Shown: piece by piece, positions 44,278 to 53,777 of the stretch | Position numbering within the stretch: the stretch's first letter is position 1 | Layout of the letters: every line of letters starts with the position of its first letter | The notes under the pieces: generated by a model | The model's database searches: none | What the model was told of the DNA's origin: nothing | Seen by the model: only the letters and a program-made list of their open reading frames with translations | Assembly (NCBI GenBank): GCA_028289445.1 | Contig: JANQPO010000017.1 | Location: forward strand, 667,537-731,536 | Length of the DNA stretch: 64,000 bases | Source: Tepidamorphaceae bacterium | Lineage (GTDB): Bacteria; Pseudomonadota; Alphaproteobacteria; Rhizobiales; JAKSCL01 | Direction: 5' to 3' | Program-made: the position numbers and the translations under genes

Positions 44278-44910
44278 TTAAACGCTAAACAGGCGTTCCT
44301 TGACAGTTTCGGCGTCGTTGAACGTCACCGAGAACTCAATCGCAATGCCTTCCTCGAAATGGCGCACGACCCGGCCGCGCATCCGGCCGAGGGTGACGGG
44401 CGCTCCGATCGGTGGACGGCTTTCCACGGTCGCGGCAGCACCTGACATCGATACATCGATGATCTTGCACGTTTGGCGCCGTCCGTCGGGCAGAGTGATC
44501 TCGGACGTGCGCTGGCCGATATCGATGCGCTCGTGGCGACGATCCTCGGGAAGGTTCAGTTCGTCACGGTTGGCAAACCAGGTGAGCTGGGCCGCCAGTT
44601 TTTCTCGTTTGCGCAGCGTCGCGTTCAGCCGAATGGCGAAACCGTCGACGAACAGGCGCGTAACGGTCCCCTCAAGTCGACCGATATGGTCGAAATAGCA
44701 GACGATGCGCTCACCAACCTTAGCCGCAACGGGAGTAACGATGGCGACATCACCCGGCGACATATCCCGTGTCTGACACGGATATTCCTCGTAATTCGGC
44801 AACATGAATCGGCCGAGCAAGTTTATCTTAAGCCTTTGAAAACGGCGGCGTTCAACCGGCCGCTGAGATCGGCGTCTATCAATATGCTTGGCTGTGGGTT
44901 GTGCCGACAT
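44278..44910 (-). CDS. Tandem PilZ domain protein
   Basis: 210 residues from the ATG at 44910. Two PilZ domains occur in series. The first has RRFQR and DMSPGD, where the final glycine of DxSxxG is an aspartate, a variant seen in alphaproteobacterial proteins. The second has RRHER and DVSMSG, a complete c-di-GMP-binding motif. It is a likely cytoplasmic effector of the second messenger. It stands upstream of a convergent peptidase region and beside a PAS protein gene on the same strand (93 bases apart). Confidence 0.9.
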   Translation of the reverse strand: MSAQPTAKHIDRRRSQRPVERRRFQRLKINLLGRFMLPNYEEYPCQTRDMSPGDVAIVTPVAAKVGERIVCYFDHIGRLEGTVTRLFVDGFAIRLNATLRKREKLAAQLTWFANRDELNLPEDRRHERIDIGQRTSEITLPDGRRQTCKIIDVSMSGAAATVESRPPIGAPVTLGRMRGRVVRHFEEGIAIEFSVTFNDAETVKERLFSV

Positions 44911-45003
44911 ACAGTGATTGCTGCCAAAGGTTGTAGCCCAACGAGGCGGCAACGATCACAGATTGCGGTTAAAAACAGGTAACTCCGATCGATCGAAGTT
45001 TAT

Positions 45004-45666
45004 TTATTCGCCACGCCCGCCGTCGTAGATCGCGAGGTGACGCACATGCCGGACCGGTTGGCGAACCATCGCCTCGGGTACCGGCGTATCCTGATTGACA
45101 GCCTGACGCAGGAAATCCGGTCTTTCTTCCGGCCACACGATCCGAACGGCATCGGCCGTTTGCTGGACGATCGGGTTGACGCCAAGCCAGTAGGGTAGCT
45201 CCGCGCATGACATCGCGCCGATGAAGCGGCTGATCTTTCCGTCATGGTGCCGCAGGGGCATGATGATCATCTCAAACCGCGCAAACTGATTGCGGTCGGT
45301 CGATCCGGTGACCGTGACGATCCCGACGGCTCCGTCATGTGAGATGTTGTGCAACAGCGTCTCAAAGCCTTCGCGGTCGTGCGCCGACCACATTTTGAAG
45401 AAATTCTGCCCTTTCAGCTCGCGACGGTAGACGGCGCAGATGCGGGTTCCGGCCAGGCGGAACTGAAAGCCGCCCTTGTCTTGTGCTTCGAGAATGAACA
45501 CGTCCGGCAGCAGTGTATGGATGTCGGCCGGTTCGATTTCCGAGCGCCATGGCGCGAAACGATCGCGGCGGATCCGATTCCAATAGTCATACAGATCACG
45601 CGAAGTCTTATTCCTCATCGCCGCATTCTCGTTCCCGCCGACAGTCAATTCGTTTGAGCTCTGCAT
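45004..45666 (-). CDS. PAS domain-containing protein (PAS_5 type)
   Basis: 220 residues from the ATG at 45666. The sequence LYDYWNRIRRDRFAPWRSEIEP, then LLPDVFILEAQDKGGFQFRLAGTRICAVYRRELKGQNFF is typical of the PAS_5 (DUF1465-like PAS) family of small cytosolic alphaproteobacterial proteins. There is no kinase, cyclase or DNA-binding part. The family's ligand and function are not known. It is transcribed in the same direction as the tandem PilZ gene, which suggests a shared signalling context. Confidence 0.82.
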   Translation of the reverse strand: MQSSNELTVGGNENAAMRNKTSRDLYDYWNRIRRDRFAPWRSEIEPADIHTLLPDVFILEAQDKGGFQFRLAGTRICAVYRRELKGQNFFKMWSAHDREGFETLLHNISHDGAVGIVTVTGSTDRNQFARFEMIIMPLRHHDGKISRFIGAMSCAELPYWLGVNPIVQQTADAVRIVWPEERPDFLRQAVNQDTPVPEAMVRQPVRHVRHLAIYDGGRGE

Positions 45667-45995
45667 CACGTGTCTTCCCGACAGTCTGGATTGGTCGATG
45701 TGGACGACGCAGCAGCGAGCGTGCCAAGTCTAAGCCGGGACGGGAGCGCCTGCAGGGAAAGGATTTGTTAAGGTTAATGCCCCGGTTTCGCGACGGGTTT
45801 GGTGGGCGAATTTGCCTGTTCTCTCGCCTAATTTCTTCGAAATTGCAGTGGCTTATAGGGAAATAGTGTGGTGGGAGCCTGCTGGCTGAGGCCATTGGGC
45901 TGCGATCGCGGCTCTGAGGGCTTGTATTGCTACCTGTACCGAATGAAAGCGATCCTCTATGGCTGTGTCCATCAATGGGACACAAGGAGCGGCGC
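45667..45995. other. Intergenic region, 329 bases, no gene seen
   Basis: Between the divergent PAS and rhomboid genes. No open frame with a ribosome-binding site, tRNA or convincing hairpin is visible. A short palindrome atttcttcgaaat lies near 45831. Promoters for both flanking genes probably lie here, but no clear -35/-10 pair can be picked by eye. Confidence 0.6.
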
Positions 45996-46751
45996 GTGAC
46001 CGATCAGCGGCATCGCGAACCCATTTTCAATATGCCGCGCGTGGTCATGGCTTTTGCAGCAATCCTTATTGTTGCGCACGTCGCGCGAGCTGGGCTTCCT
46101 CGGGCCGAGGCTATCGACGTGATTGTCTATTTCGCATTCATTCCGGCGCGCTATGGCGCGGTCGGCCCCGGCGCAGAGCTGGGTCCGAAGGTGTGGTCCT
46201 TCGTGACTTACGCCTTGTTGCACGGCAGCGTCGTTCACTTGGTGATCAATCTGCTGTGGCTGGCGGCGTTCGGCTCGCCCGTGGCTTGGCGGTTCGGGCC
46301 ACTTCGCTTCGTTGTTTTTTGCGTCGTTGCGACGGTCGTTGGTGCGGCGTTCCACCTCGTCACGCATTTCGGAGAGGCGGTTCCCATGGTGGGGGCCTCG
46401 GCGGCCATCTCCGGCTTGATGGCGGGCGCGATCCGGTTTGCGTTTCGAAGCGGTGCGCCGCTCGGTGTTGGTCGGCGAACCGATGCTTCGGCCTATCGCC
46501 AACCGGCGATGGGGCTTCGGGAGTCGTTTTCCGACCCACGAACCTTGCTGTTTATTGGAGTCTGGCTCGTGATCAATCTGATCTTCGGTGTGGGAACCGT
46601 CGGGATCGCCGGCGAAGGCGCCGGGATCGCCTGGCAGGCCCATATCGGCGGTTTTGCTGCCGGATTGCTCACATTCAGCCTGTTCGATCCTGTCGGTTCG
46701 AGGCCATCGGCGATGCCGCCAGACCCGTTCGAGGAAGATCGCGGTATCTGA
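45996..46751 (+). CDS. Rhomboid family intramembrane serine protease
   Basis: 251 residues from the GTG at 45996, which is placed correctly after AAGGAG; an ATG at 45975 lacks such a site. Six or seven membrane helices. The catalytic serine is in GASAAISGLMAG and the histidine in WQAHIGGFAAGLL. LLHGSVVHLVINLLWLAAFGSPV carries the conserved HxxxN-type motif of the fold. The enzyme cleaves membrane proteins within the bilayer; its targets are unknown. Confidence 0.9.
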   Translation: MTDQRHREPIFNMPRVVMAFAAILIVAHVARAGLPRAEAIDVIVYFAFIPARYGAVGPGAELGPKVWSFVTYALLHGSVVHLVINLLWLAAFGSPVAWRFGPLRFVVFCVVATVVGAAFHLVTHFGEAVPMVGASAAISGLMAGAIRFAFRSGAPLGVGRRTDASAYRQPAMGLRESFSDPRTLLFIGVWLVINLIFGVGTVGIAGEGAGIAWQAHIGGFAAGLLTFSLFDPVGSRPSAMPPDPFEEDRGI

Positions 46752-46855
46752 TCGGATCAGTCTTGTCCCAACGACACCGTTGCGTCATCATGTTCTCGTT
46801 ATCGTGAACGTATGCCAACGGAACCCGCCATGCGGGTGCCGGCATGGAGGGCCGC

Positions 46856-47287
46856 ATGACTGTTCAAAAAATAATCGGTGAAAAAGGACAGGACGTCACC
46901 ACCGTCACGTCAAACGATACCATCGAGGCAGCAGTGAAAACGTTGGAATCCCACAAGATCGGCGCCGTGGTCGTGTCCGATGGCGCTGGCGGGGTCGCCG
47001 GAATCCTCTCAGAGCGTGACATCGTCAAGTGGATCGCGCGTCAAGGCGCCGAAGTCCTCAACCATCCGGTATCGGAGTTGATGACCACCGAGGTCGTGAC
47101 CTGTAGACGCGAAGACACGATTGCCGATGTCATGGGATTGATGACGCGGGGCAAGTTCCGACACGTTCCCGTCGTCGAGGAGGCGAAGCTGATCGGCATT
47201 ATTTCGATCGGCGACGTCGTGAAGCACCGGCTGGCGGAAGCCGAGTTCGAAGCCCAAGCGATGCGCGACTACATCGCCACCGGCTAA
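46856..47287 (+). CDS. CBS domain-containing protein
   Basis: 143 residues from the ATG at 46856, which follows GGAGGGC. Two CBS motifs make one Bateman module: VTSNDTIEAAVKTLESHKIGAVVVSDG and VTCRREDTIADVMGLMTRGKFRHVPVVEE. Such modules bind adenine nucleotides. This stand-alone form is common in alphaproteobacteria and has no catalytic part. It ends six bases before the convergent patatin stop. Confidence 0.92.
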   Translation: MTVQKIIGEKGQDVTTVTSNDTIEAAVKTLESHKIGAVVVSDGAGGVAGILSERDIVKWIARQGAEVLNHPVSELMTTEVVTCRREDTIADVMGLMTRGKFRHVPVVEEAKLIGIISIGDVVKHRLAEAEFEAQAMRDYIATG

Positions 47288-47293
47288 ATCACT

Positions 47294-48304
47294 TCAGGCG
47301 AGGTGGTCGACCGTCTCTGACAGTGTCTCAATAGCCTTGAAGACGGCTTCATAGCCGAGCGTGATCGCCTCTTCGGCGCGATGGAACTCGAACAGGCCGA
47401 TCTTTCCCACCCGCGGTGAAATCGTGACGTCCGGCGGATCGCCCGCCAGGCGCGACCGTGAGATGCGGTCCTGGATGATGTTGAAAGCGTCGGCCATGAC
47501 GGCCGGAATGCCCGGCGCGCCCGACCCGCGACCGGTGAGCTGCCGCAGGATCATCCGCTCGGCGCGGCGTGGCGCAACATCTTTGTGGTCGCGCTGCACC
47601 GTCACTTCCTCTTCAAGGCCCGCCAACATGTCGGGTACAACGGTGCCACGGCCAAACACATCGCTGGAGAGGTTGACAGCGATGACCAGGCGGGCGCCGA
47701 ACGCGCGGCAGACAGAAACTGGAACGGGATTGACCAGGGCACCGTCGAGGAGCCAGCGGCCCTCGACTTTCATCGGCCGAAAGATGCCTGGCAGCGCGTA
47801 AGATGCACAAAGAGCCTGAACCAGCGAGCCACGCGATAGCCAGATCTCGTGTCCAGTACCCATTTCAGTGGTGATCGCGACGAACTGGTTGTCGAGGGAC
47901 TCAATGGGAATCGCATCGAGATGTTCTTCCAGCAGCGACATCAGCTTGTTGCCGCCGATCAGGCTCGATCCGGAAAAGTTCAGATCGAGCAGTCCGAACA
48001 TGCGCCGGCGCGACAGGCCGCGCGCGAACACCTCAAGCTCGGCGAGTTTGTCCGCCATATGGCAGCCGCCAACGACGGCGCCGATCGACGTGCCGGCGAT
48101 GACATGGGGGCGAATGCCCAACTCAGTCAGGGCATGAAGGACGCCAATATGCGCCCAGCCGCGCGCCGCGCCGCCACCAAGCGCCAGTCCAATTTTGAGG
48201 TGCTCGAGCTTGTCGTACGCAAGGAAGGACTCAAAGCCACTCTTTGCGGTGGCATTGGGCCTGGAAAAGCCCGTGCCATTCGCCTTGTCTTCCGTTCTCG
48301 CCAT
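47294..48304 (-). CDS. Patatin-like phospholipase family protein
   Basis: 336 residues from the ATG at 48304, seven bases after GGAG; an ATG at 48340 lacks a site. The oxyanion loop GGGAARGWAHIGVL, nucleophile elbow GTSIGAVVGG and DG dyad LLDGALVNPVP are complete. It is a RssA-type lipid acyl hydrolase, probably cytoplasmic or membrane associated. Substrates are not defined. Confidence 0.92.
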   Translation of the reverse strand: MARTEDKANGTGFSRPNATAKSGFESFLAYDKLEHLKIGLALGGGAARGWAHIGVLHALTELGIRPHVIAGTSIGAVVGGCHMADKLAELEVFARGLSRRRMFGLLDLNFSGSSLIGGNKLMSLLEEHLDAIPIESLDNQFVAITTEMGTGHEIWLSRGSLVQALCASYALPGIFRPMKVEGRWLLDGALVNPVPVSVCRAFGARLVIAVNLSSDVFGRGTVVPDMLAGLEEEVTVQRDHKDVAPRRAERMILRQLTGRGSGAPGIPAVMADAFNIIQDRISRSRLAGDPPDVTISPRVGKIGLFEFHRAEEAITLGYEAVFKAIETLSETVDHLA

Positions 48305-48407
48305 CGTCCCACTCCGGCGTCCGGAAATCTCCGGCGCCATAAACGCGCCGCTAAGGCGTACCCCACAACCCCTAAGTATGACTATCGTCCCCTTAGGAAT
48401 TGCTTAA

Positions 48408-48827
48408 TCAGCGCGCATTGGTCACCAGTCGCGCGCGTGTTGCGTCCGCACCGCCAAGTTCGATGTCGCGGTAAAAGCAGCTTCGTTTGCCCGTGTGGCA
48501 GGCGCCGCCATCACCGCCGACCGTGACATCGATCACGATCGCGTCCTGATCGCAGTCGATGCGCATCCGGCGCACCGTCTGGATCTGGCCGCTGGTCTCG
48601 CCCTTTTTCCAAAGGCACTGGCGGGACCGGCTCCAATAGTGTGCCGTCCCGGATTCGATGGTCATTTGAAGCGCCTCGGCATTCATCCAGGCGAGCATCA
48701 GGATCTCGCCGGTATCGGCCTCGACGGCGACGCAGGCGATCAAGCCATCCTCGTTGAACCGGGGCGTCAGAGCATCGCCCGATTCAAGCGTGCCTTTCGA
48801 CAAGGCGGTATCGAAGTGTGCGGTCAT
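48408..48827 (-). CDS. hisI: Phosphoribosyl-AMP cyclohydrolase
   Basis: 139 residues, single-domain form. Metal site: RIDCDQDAIVIDV for magnesium and GGACHTGKRSCFYR for zinc. The enzyme opens the purine ring of phosphoribosyl-AMP in histidine synthesis. The pyrophosphohydrolase hisE is not fused or adjacent. It follows folE on the same strand with 48 bases between. Confidence 0.95.
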   Translation of the reverse strand: MTAHFDTALSKGTLESGDALTPRFNEDGLIACVAVEADTGEILMLAWMNAEALQMTIESGTAHYWSRSRQCLWKKGETSGQIQTVRRMRIDCDQDAIVIDVTVGGDGGACHTGKRSCFYRDIELGGADATRARLVTNAR

Positions 48828-48875
48828 GGCGGCTAAGGTCAGGACCCATTAATGTCATCCATTCGGCGGCCGGCG

Positions 48876-49490
48876 TTACTTGTAGCCGATCAGCGACAGG
48901 AAGCGGGCCTGCTCCTCTTTGTCGTCCTTGAAACAGCCGAGGAAACGTGTGGTCACCGTCGACGTTCCGGCCTTGCGGACCCCGCGCATGGTCATGCACA
49001 TGTGTTCCGCTTCGACCATCACGGCGACGCCGCGCGGCGCTAACACATCATCGATCGTGCCGGTGACCTCGGCGGTCAGGTTTTCCTGGGTCTGAAGACG
49101 ACGGGCATAAATGTCGAGGACCCGCGCCAATTTGGAGAGGCCAACCACGCGATCGGTCGGATAGTAGGCAATGTGCGCTTTGCCGAAAAACGGCACCATA
49201 TGGTGCTCGCAATGGGAGAAGAAGGCGATGTCGCGGACAAGCACCATCTCGTCGTAGCCGCTAACTTCCTCAAAGGTCCGCTTCAGCTCTTCGGCGGCAT
49301 CCTGGCTATAGCCGGAAAACAGCTCGCTATAGGCCTTGGCCACCCGCATCGGCGTATCGAGAAGGCCTTCGCGCGCCGGGTCTTCACCCATATAAGCGAG
49401 CAGAGTCTTAACGGCCGCCTCCGCATCCTCGCGCGATGGCGGTGTCTTAAAGGTCTCTGTTATCGTCAGCGGTTTCACGACGGCGTCCAT
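48876..49490 (-). CDS. folE: GTP cyclohydrolase I
   Basis: 204 residues, full length. [22 protein letters not shown] contains the zinc-binding cysteine and histidines; [19 protein letters not shown] and [16 protein letters not shown] are other signatures. It makes 7,8-dihydroneopterin triphosphate, the first step of folate and related pterin synthesis. A 177-base region separates it from the divergent NifU-like gene. Confidence 0.97.
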   Translation of the reverse strand: MDAVVKPLTITETFKTPPSREDAEAAVKTLLAYMGEDPAREGLLDTPMRVAKAYSELFSGYSQDAAEELKRTFEEVSGYDEMVLVRDIAFFSHCEHHMVPFFGKAHIAYYPTDRVVGLSKLARVLDIYARRLQTQENLTAEVTGTIDDVLAPRGVAVMVEAEHMCMTMRGVRKAGTSTVTTRFLGCFKDDKEEQARFLSLIGYK

Positions 49491-49599
49491 GGTTGTGTTC
49501 TTTCAGTGTTAGCACACACAGTGCAGGAATAAAGTGGTGGTCGACCGCCAGATGTCCAGCAATCGTAAAGCGTTATCACGCAAACGCGATATTTGCCCG

Positions 49600-49628
49600 T
49601 TGGAAGGCCATGAGAATGAGCCTATATT
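49600..49628 (+). promoter_or_regulatory. Candidate sigma-70 type promoter before the scaffold gene
   Basis: TTGGAA at 49600-49605 and TATATT at 49623-49628 are separated by 17 bases. This would start the transcript some 30 bases before the ATG at 49668. The -35 matches the consensus at four of six positions and the -10 at five. Confidence 0.35.
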
Positions 49629-49667
49629 GGGTCGCGAACAGGGGCGGCCAGATTGGACGCGCGGCAG

Positions 49668-50123
49668 ATGCTGAACGATCTCTACAATAAGAAAATCCTG
49701 GCGTTCGCCGCTGACATTCCGCGGCTTGAGCGGCTCGATGCGCCCGACGCCTCAGCCCGTGCCCATAGCCGACTGTGCGGCTCGACCGTCACCGTGGACG
49801 TTGTGCTTGAGGATGGCATCGTTAGCGATTTCGGCCATGACGTGAAGGCCTGCGCACTCGGTCAAGCCTCGTCGTCGATCATGGCCCGCCATATCGTTGG
49901 TGCGACGCCGGACGAACTGCGCGACATTCGCCAGCGCATGATCAAGATGCTGAAGGACAATGGTCCGGCCGATTTCGAAGGACGCTGGGCTGATCTGAAT
50001 GTTCTGGAACCGGTCCGCGATTTCAAGTCCCGCCATGCCTCCACACTTCTAACGTTCGATGCGGTGGTTGAAGCGCTCGATCAGATCGAAGCCGCGGCAC
50101 CAGAACCAGTCGCGGCACACTGA
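49668..50123 (+). CDS. Iron-sulfur cluster assembly scaffold-like protein (NifU_N/IscU fold)
   Basis: 151 residues from the ATG at 49668 (a TTG at 49653 also opens). The IscU/NifU_N fold is visible: RLERLDAPDASARAHSRLCGST and DVKACALGQASSSIMARHIVG. Two of the three cluster cysteines are present, Cys37 and Cys62. The aspartate after the first cysteine is a serine, and the third cysteine position reads SRHAS, with His123. This variant group is widespread in alphaproteobacteria, and whether it carries clusters is unproven. yidD follows closely. Confidence 0.85.
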   Translation: MLNDLYNKKILAFAADIPRLERLDAPDASARAHSRLCGSTVTVDVVLEDGIVSDFGHDVKACALGQASSSIMARHIVGATPDELRDIRQRMIKMLKDNGPADFEGRWADLNVLEPVRDFKSRHASTLLTFDAVVEALDQIEAAAPEPVAAH

Positions 50124-50130
50124 CGCCACC

Positions 50131-50463
50131 GTGGACCGCGCCAAGCCGATCTCCGCCGCACGCCCGCTCCACATTCGTATCGCTCTCGGTGTCTTGCGGG
50201 TCTACCAGCTGACGCTCTCAGCACTGATCGGTCGCCGCTGCCGTCATCTGCCGACATGTTCCGAGTACACGGCCGATGCCATTCGCGCCCACGGATTGTG
50301 GGCCGGCGGCTGGATCGGACTTGCGCGGATCGTGCGCTGCAATCCCTTCGGATCCAGCGGGTTCGATCCAGTGCCGGATCGCTTGCCCGACTCAGCCCGC
50401 TGGTATATGCCCTGGCGCTATGGGCGATGGACCGGCCGCCATATCACCACGCGGCTGACCTGA
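50131..50463 (+). CDS. yidD: Membrane protein insertion efficiency factor YidD
   Basis: 110 residues starting at GTG 50131. The amphipathic helix and cysteine motif LGVLRVYQLTLSALIGRRCRHLPTCSEYTADAI, with Cys37 and Cys43, are the YidD signature. GLARIVRCNPF follows. YidD sits at the inner membrane and supports YidC-dependent insertion. It is usually next to rnpA and yidC, but here it is between the scaffold gene and a small membrane peptide. Confidence 0.92.
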   Translation: MDRAKPISAARPLHIRIALGVLRVYQLTLSALIGRRCRHLPTCSEYTADAIRAHGLWAGGWIGLARIVRCNPFGSSGFDPVPDRLPDSARWYMPWRYGRWTGRHITTRLT

Positions 50464-50495
50464 GCCTCATTCGCTTCGTTCCGATGGAGGATGAT

Positions 50496-50615
50496 ATGGA
50501 CTGGCTGGCCAGTCTTGGCTTGTTCTTTGGCGGGCTCGGTCTGTTTTTCGTCGGAGCCGGCGTGCTGTGGTGGGTATCGCTGCAGCAGGACAAAGCGAAA
50601 AAGGACCGCGGCTGA
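50496..50615 (+). CDS. 39-residue single-span membrane peptide
   Basis: The ATG at 50496 stands eight bases after GGAGG; the frame is open further upstream but inside yidD in another frame. It reads MDWLASLGLFFGGLGLFFV, one hydrophobic span, then ends with a basic tail QQDKAKKDRG. Glycine-rich spacing (GGLG) suggests packing with another helix. It lies between yidD and thrS. No family is recognised. Confidence 0.6.
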   Translation: MDWLASLGLFFGGLGLFFVGAGVLWWVSLQQDKAKKDRG

Positions 50616-50700
50616 TTGACAGCCTTATCGTCCTGGCGCACAGGACAAGGACAAACCGCTTACCTGCATCGTTGGCAGGAGTAGAGCAGGAGACGACTGC

Positions 50701-52623
50701 ATGATTTCCGTGACATTTCCAGATGGTGCCGCCCGTGATTTCGAGGACGGAGCGACCGGCGCCGACATCGCCGCCGCGATCTCCAAATCGCTGGCGAAGA
50801 AGGCCGTGGCGATGCGGCTTGATGGCGAACTCGCAGACCTGTCCGATCCCGTGCCGGATGGCGCGGCGATCGAGATTGTCACCCGCGACGATCCGGCAGC
50901 ACTGGAACTGATCCGCCATGACTGCGCCCATGTCATGGCCGAGGCGGTGCAGGAGCTTTTTCCGGGCACGCAAGTGACCATCGGTCCTGTGATCGAGAAC
51001 GGCTTCTATTACGATTTCGCCCGCAATGAGCCGTTCCACCCGGACGATCTGGACGCGATCGAAAAGCGCATGCGGGAGATCGTCGGCCGGGACAAGCCGT
51101 TCACCAAGGAGGTGTGGGATCGGGACAAGGCCAAGGCGGTGTTCGCGGAGAAGGGCGAACACTTCAAAGTGGAGCTTGTCGATGCGATCCCCGAGGGCGA
51201 GGACCTGAAGATTTACGCCCAGGGTGACTGGTTCGATTTGTGCCGCGGGCCGCACATGCCCTCAACCGGCAAGATCGGCTCGGCCTTCAAGTTGACCAAG
51301 CTCGCCGGTTCCTATTGGCGTGGCGATGCCAACAACGCGCAGCTGCAGCGCATCTACGGCACTGCCTGGGCGTCGGACAAGGACCTCAAAGACTATCTCA
51401 CCATGTTGGAGGAGGCGGAAAAGCGCGACCACCGCCGCCTCGGCCGCGAGATGGATCTCTTCCACTTCCAGGAGGAGGCGCCAGGTTCTGTCTTCTGGCA
51501 CCATAAGGGCTGGACGATGTTCAATCAGTTGATCGGCTATATGCGCCGGCGCCAGGACAAAGCCGGCTACATTGAGGTCAACTCGCCCGACATGATGGAC
51601 CAATCGCTCTGGGTCCGTTCCGGCCATCTGGAAAAGTTCGGTGAGAACATGTACTCCGTTACCATGCCGGATGAGCGCACCTATTGCTGCAAACCGATGA
51701 ACTGTCCGGGCAATGTGGAAATCTTCAAACACGGCCTGAAGAGTTACCGCGATCTCCCTCTGAAGATGGCGGAATTCGGCAAGGTCCATCGCTATGAACC
51801 GTCTGGCGCACTGCATGGGTTGATGCGGGTGCGCCACTTCACTCAGGACGATGCCCATATCTTCTGCACCGAAGACCAGGTGACGGAAGAATGCGTGAAG
51901 GTTCACCAGCTGATTCTCGACATCTATAGGGATTTCGGCTTCGAGAACATCCGTGTGAAGTTCTCCGACCGGCCGGAGCAGCGGGTCGGGTCGGACGATG
52001 TCTGGGACGCGGCAGAAGAGGCGCTGAAGATCGCTGTCGAAGCCGCCGGTCAGGATTATGATTTCAATCCGGGCGAGGGCGCGTTCTATGGGCCGAAGCT
52101 GGAATATGTACTGCGCGACGCGATCGGCCGCGACTGGCAATGCGGGACGCTTCAGGTGGATTTCAACCTGCCGGACCGGCTGGGCGCGTTCTATATCGGC
52201 GCCGATGGCGAGAAGCACGTGCCGGTCATGCTGCACCGGGCGCTGTTCGGCTCGCTGGAGCGCTTCGCCGGAATCATGATCGAGAACTGCGCGGGCCACC
52301 TGCCGCTCTGGCTGTCGCCGGTGCAGGCGTTGGTGGCGACGATCACGTCCGATGCCGATGACTATGCGAGCCAGGTGCTGGAGGCGGCGAAGGCGGCGGG
52401 CCTTCGGGCGGAGGCAGATTTGCGCAACGAGAAGATCAACTACAAGGTGCGCGAACACTCCGTCGCCAAGGTGCCGGCGATCTTGGTCGTGGGCAAACGC
52501 GAGGCTGAAGAGGGGACGGTGTCGATTCGCCGGCTCGGCTCACGGGATCAAGAGACGCTACCCCTGAACGCCGCCCTCAAGGCGCTGACGGAGGAGGCAA
52601 CCCCGCCGGATCGGCGGGGGTGA
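50701..52623 (+). CDS. thrS: Threonine--tRNA ligase
   Basis: 640 residues, normal length. Domain order: TGS (1-62), editing domain with [17 protein letters not shown], class II catalytic core with [16 protein letters not shown] (zinc cysteine), [19 protein letters not shown] (motif 2) and [11 protein letters not shown] (motif 3), then the anticodon-binding domain. The editing site removes mischarged seryl-tRNA. A GGAG lies seven bases before the ATG. A stem at the 3' end (52601-52619) may help end transcription. Confidence 0.97.
   Translation: MISVTFPDGAARDFEDGATGADIAAAISKSLAKKAVAMRLDGELADLSDPVPDGAAIEIVTRDDPAALELIRHDCAHVMAEAVQELFPGTQVTIGPVIENGFYYDFARNEPFHPDDLDAIEKRMREIVGRDKPFTKEVWDRDKAKAVFAEKGEHFKVELVDAIPEGEDLKIYAQGDWFDLCRGPHMPSTGKIGSAFKLTKLAGSYWRGDANNAQLQRIYGTAWASDKDLKDYLTMLEEAEKRDHRRLGREMDLFHFQEEAPGSVFWHHKGWTMFNQLIGYMRRRQDKAGYIEVNSPDMMDQSLWVRSGHLEKFGENMYSVTMPDERTYCCKPMNCPGNVEIFKHGLKSYRDLPLKMAEFGKVHRYEPSGALHGLMRVRHFTQDDAHIFCTEDQVTEECVKVHQLILDIYRDFGFENIRVKFSDRPEQRVGSDDVWDAAEEALKIAVEAAGQDYDFNPGEGAFYGPKLEYVLRDAIGRDWQCGTLQVDFNLPDRLGAFYIGADGEKHVPVMLHRALFGSLERFAGIMIENCAGHLPLWLSPVQALVATITSDADDYASQVLEAAKAAGLRAEADLRNEKINYKVREHSVAKVPAILVVGKREAEEGTVSIRRLGSRDQETLPLNAALKALTEEATPPDRRG
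52601..52619 (+). terminator. GC-rich hairpin at the end of thrS
   Basis: An 8-bp stem ccccgccg/cggcgggg with a 3-base GAT loop lies over the last codons of thrS, directly before the stop. No T-run follows, so a factor-independent terminator is doubtful. Confidence 0.3.
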
Positions 52624-52667
52624 GGGCGCTCGCGCCGCAGGAGTCCAACTCACTACAACACTGAACT

Positions 52668-53777
52668 CTAGCTTCCTGTGACCGCTGCGGTGGCAGTCTG
52701 GGCTCCGGTATGAACCTGCTTTCGATCTGACGAATCCTCATCGGATGAAATTGCATTCGATCGATGCATCAAATCGGCTTTGCTTGAAGTTTCCCCGTGC
52801 TCTATATCAGCTTGTAGTATCTCCGAGATTTCTTGAAATGCTCCCGTCTGTATCTTCCAGTACCCATCAAATGGGTGATCGAGGTCAAATAGAGTTAGTA
52901 TCAAAAACGAAAAGAAAACAGACAAACAAAACATGAAAGTTGGGGCCAATGTATATGATCTTGGATCTTCGAGCGCAAATGGGATTAGTATAGCTATTGA
53001 CATCATAATTAATATTACAATAAGAAAAGGCGACATTCTATTTTCAATACACGCCATTCTCCTTGATCGTATCAATGTCAGATCATTTATGCAACGCATT
53101 ATCTCTGATAATGCAACTCTATCATTGTCATCCTTACAATCCAACTCGCTAACGCATTTTATTATCTGTCTTAGAATTTTCATGTTGCTGGAGTGTGTTT
53201 TTATTCTGTGACTTACAGTTATATTATCAATATATTCTATTAAATTTTCTCGTATATCATTAATAATATTGGAATTCTTATCATTCTTATCACCATTGTC
53301 AAAATATCGGAAAAATTCACTGATCGAGTGAATCTCATTGGCTTCATCTTTGAGCGCGCTTTTCAAGTTGTCAAAATCGGTCAAGCCTTTCCATAGTAGA
53401 AATGCATTACATATTGCGTATAATGTGGCAATTATCTGTAGGAAGAACGTACTTAGTTTTTGAGTGCTCACAAGATTTGATTGAAAATATCTTATAAACT
53501 GTGTGTCATGCATTTTTTGATAGATAATTATTGATAAGAACCCAATCATTAAAGGTGTTGCCACGCGAATAGAAACTGTCATTATAATTTCAGATGTTTT
53601 CTTGAATAATAACAAGGCAATCCAAATTGCAATTAGCGATACATATATCATATCATATTCAAAATAGTATAGAATAAAAATATATGATGATATAAATAAT
53701 AACCAGAATATGATTGATTTGTGACTATATTGTGGGATATGTAGCATCGTTCTGAATTTTATTTTCTCAAAATTCAT
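52668..53777 (-). CDS. Bestrophin-like (DUF4239) membrane protein, AT-rich
   Basis: 369 residues. Two N-terminal spans, then the DUF4239 layout: IIATLYAICNAFLLWKGLTDFDNL with ALKDEANEIHSISEFFRYF, a charged helical cytoplasmic part, and IRSRRMACIENRMSPFLIVILIMMSIAILI followed by LILTLFDLDHPFDGYWKIQ, which corresponds to the conserved Asp-x-Pro-Phe-x-Gly end. Family members resemble bestrophin chloride channels; transport is not shown. The C-terminal 45-residue serine- and threonine-rich tail is encoded in DNA of normal composition, while 52740-53770 is very AT-rich with many ATA and AAT codons (only 9 of 60 bases at 53221-53280 are G or C). This suggests transfer from elsewhere. Confidence 0.75.
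   Translation of the reverse strand: MNFEKIKFRTMLHIPQYSHKSIIFWLLFISSYIFILYYFEYDMIYVSLIAIWIALLLFKKTSEIIMTVSIRVATPLMIGFLSIIIYQKMHDTQFIRYFQSNLVSTQKLSTFFLQIIATLYAICNAFLLWKGLTDFDNLKSALKDEANEIHSISEFFRYFDNGDKNDKNSNIINDIRENLIEYIDNITVSHRIKTHSSNMKILRQIIKCVSELDCKDDNDRVALSEIMRCINDLTLIRSRRMACIENRMSPFLIVILIMMSIAILIPFALEDPRSYTLAPTFMFCLSVFFSFLILTLFDLDHPFDGYWKIQTGAFQEISEILQADIEHGETSSKADLMHRSNAISSDEDSSDRKQVHTGAQTATAAVTGS

Noticed and set aside
50616..50700. Possible leader or T-box-like control region before thrS
   Set aside because: A TTGACA-like hexamer and a small stem exist, but no T-box features, no specifier loop and no convincing -10 element are seen.
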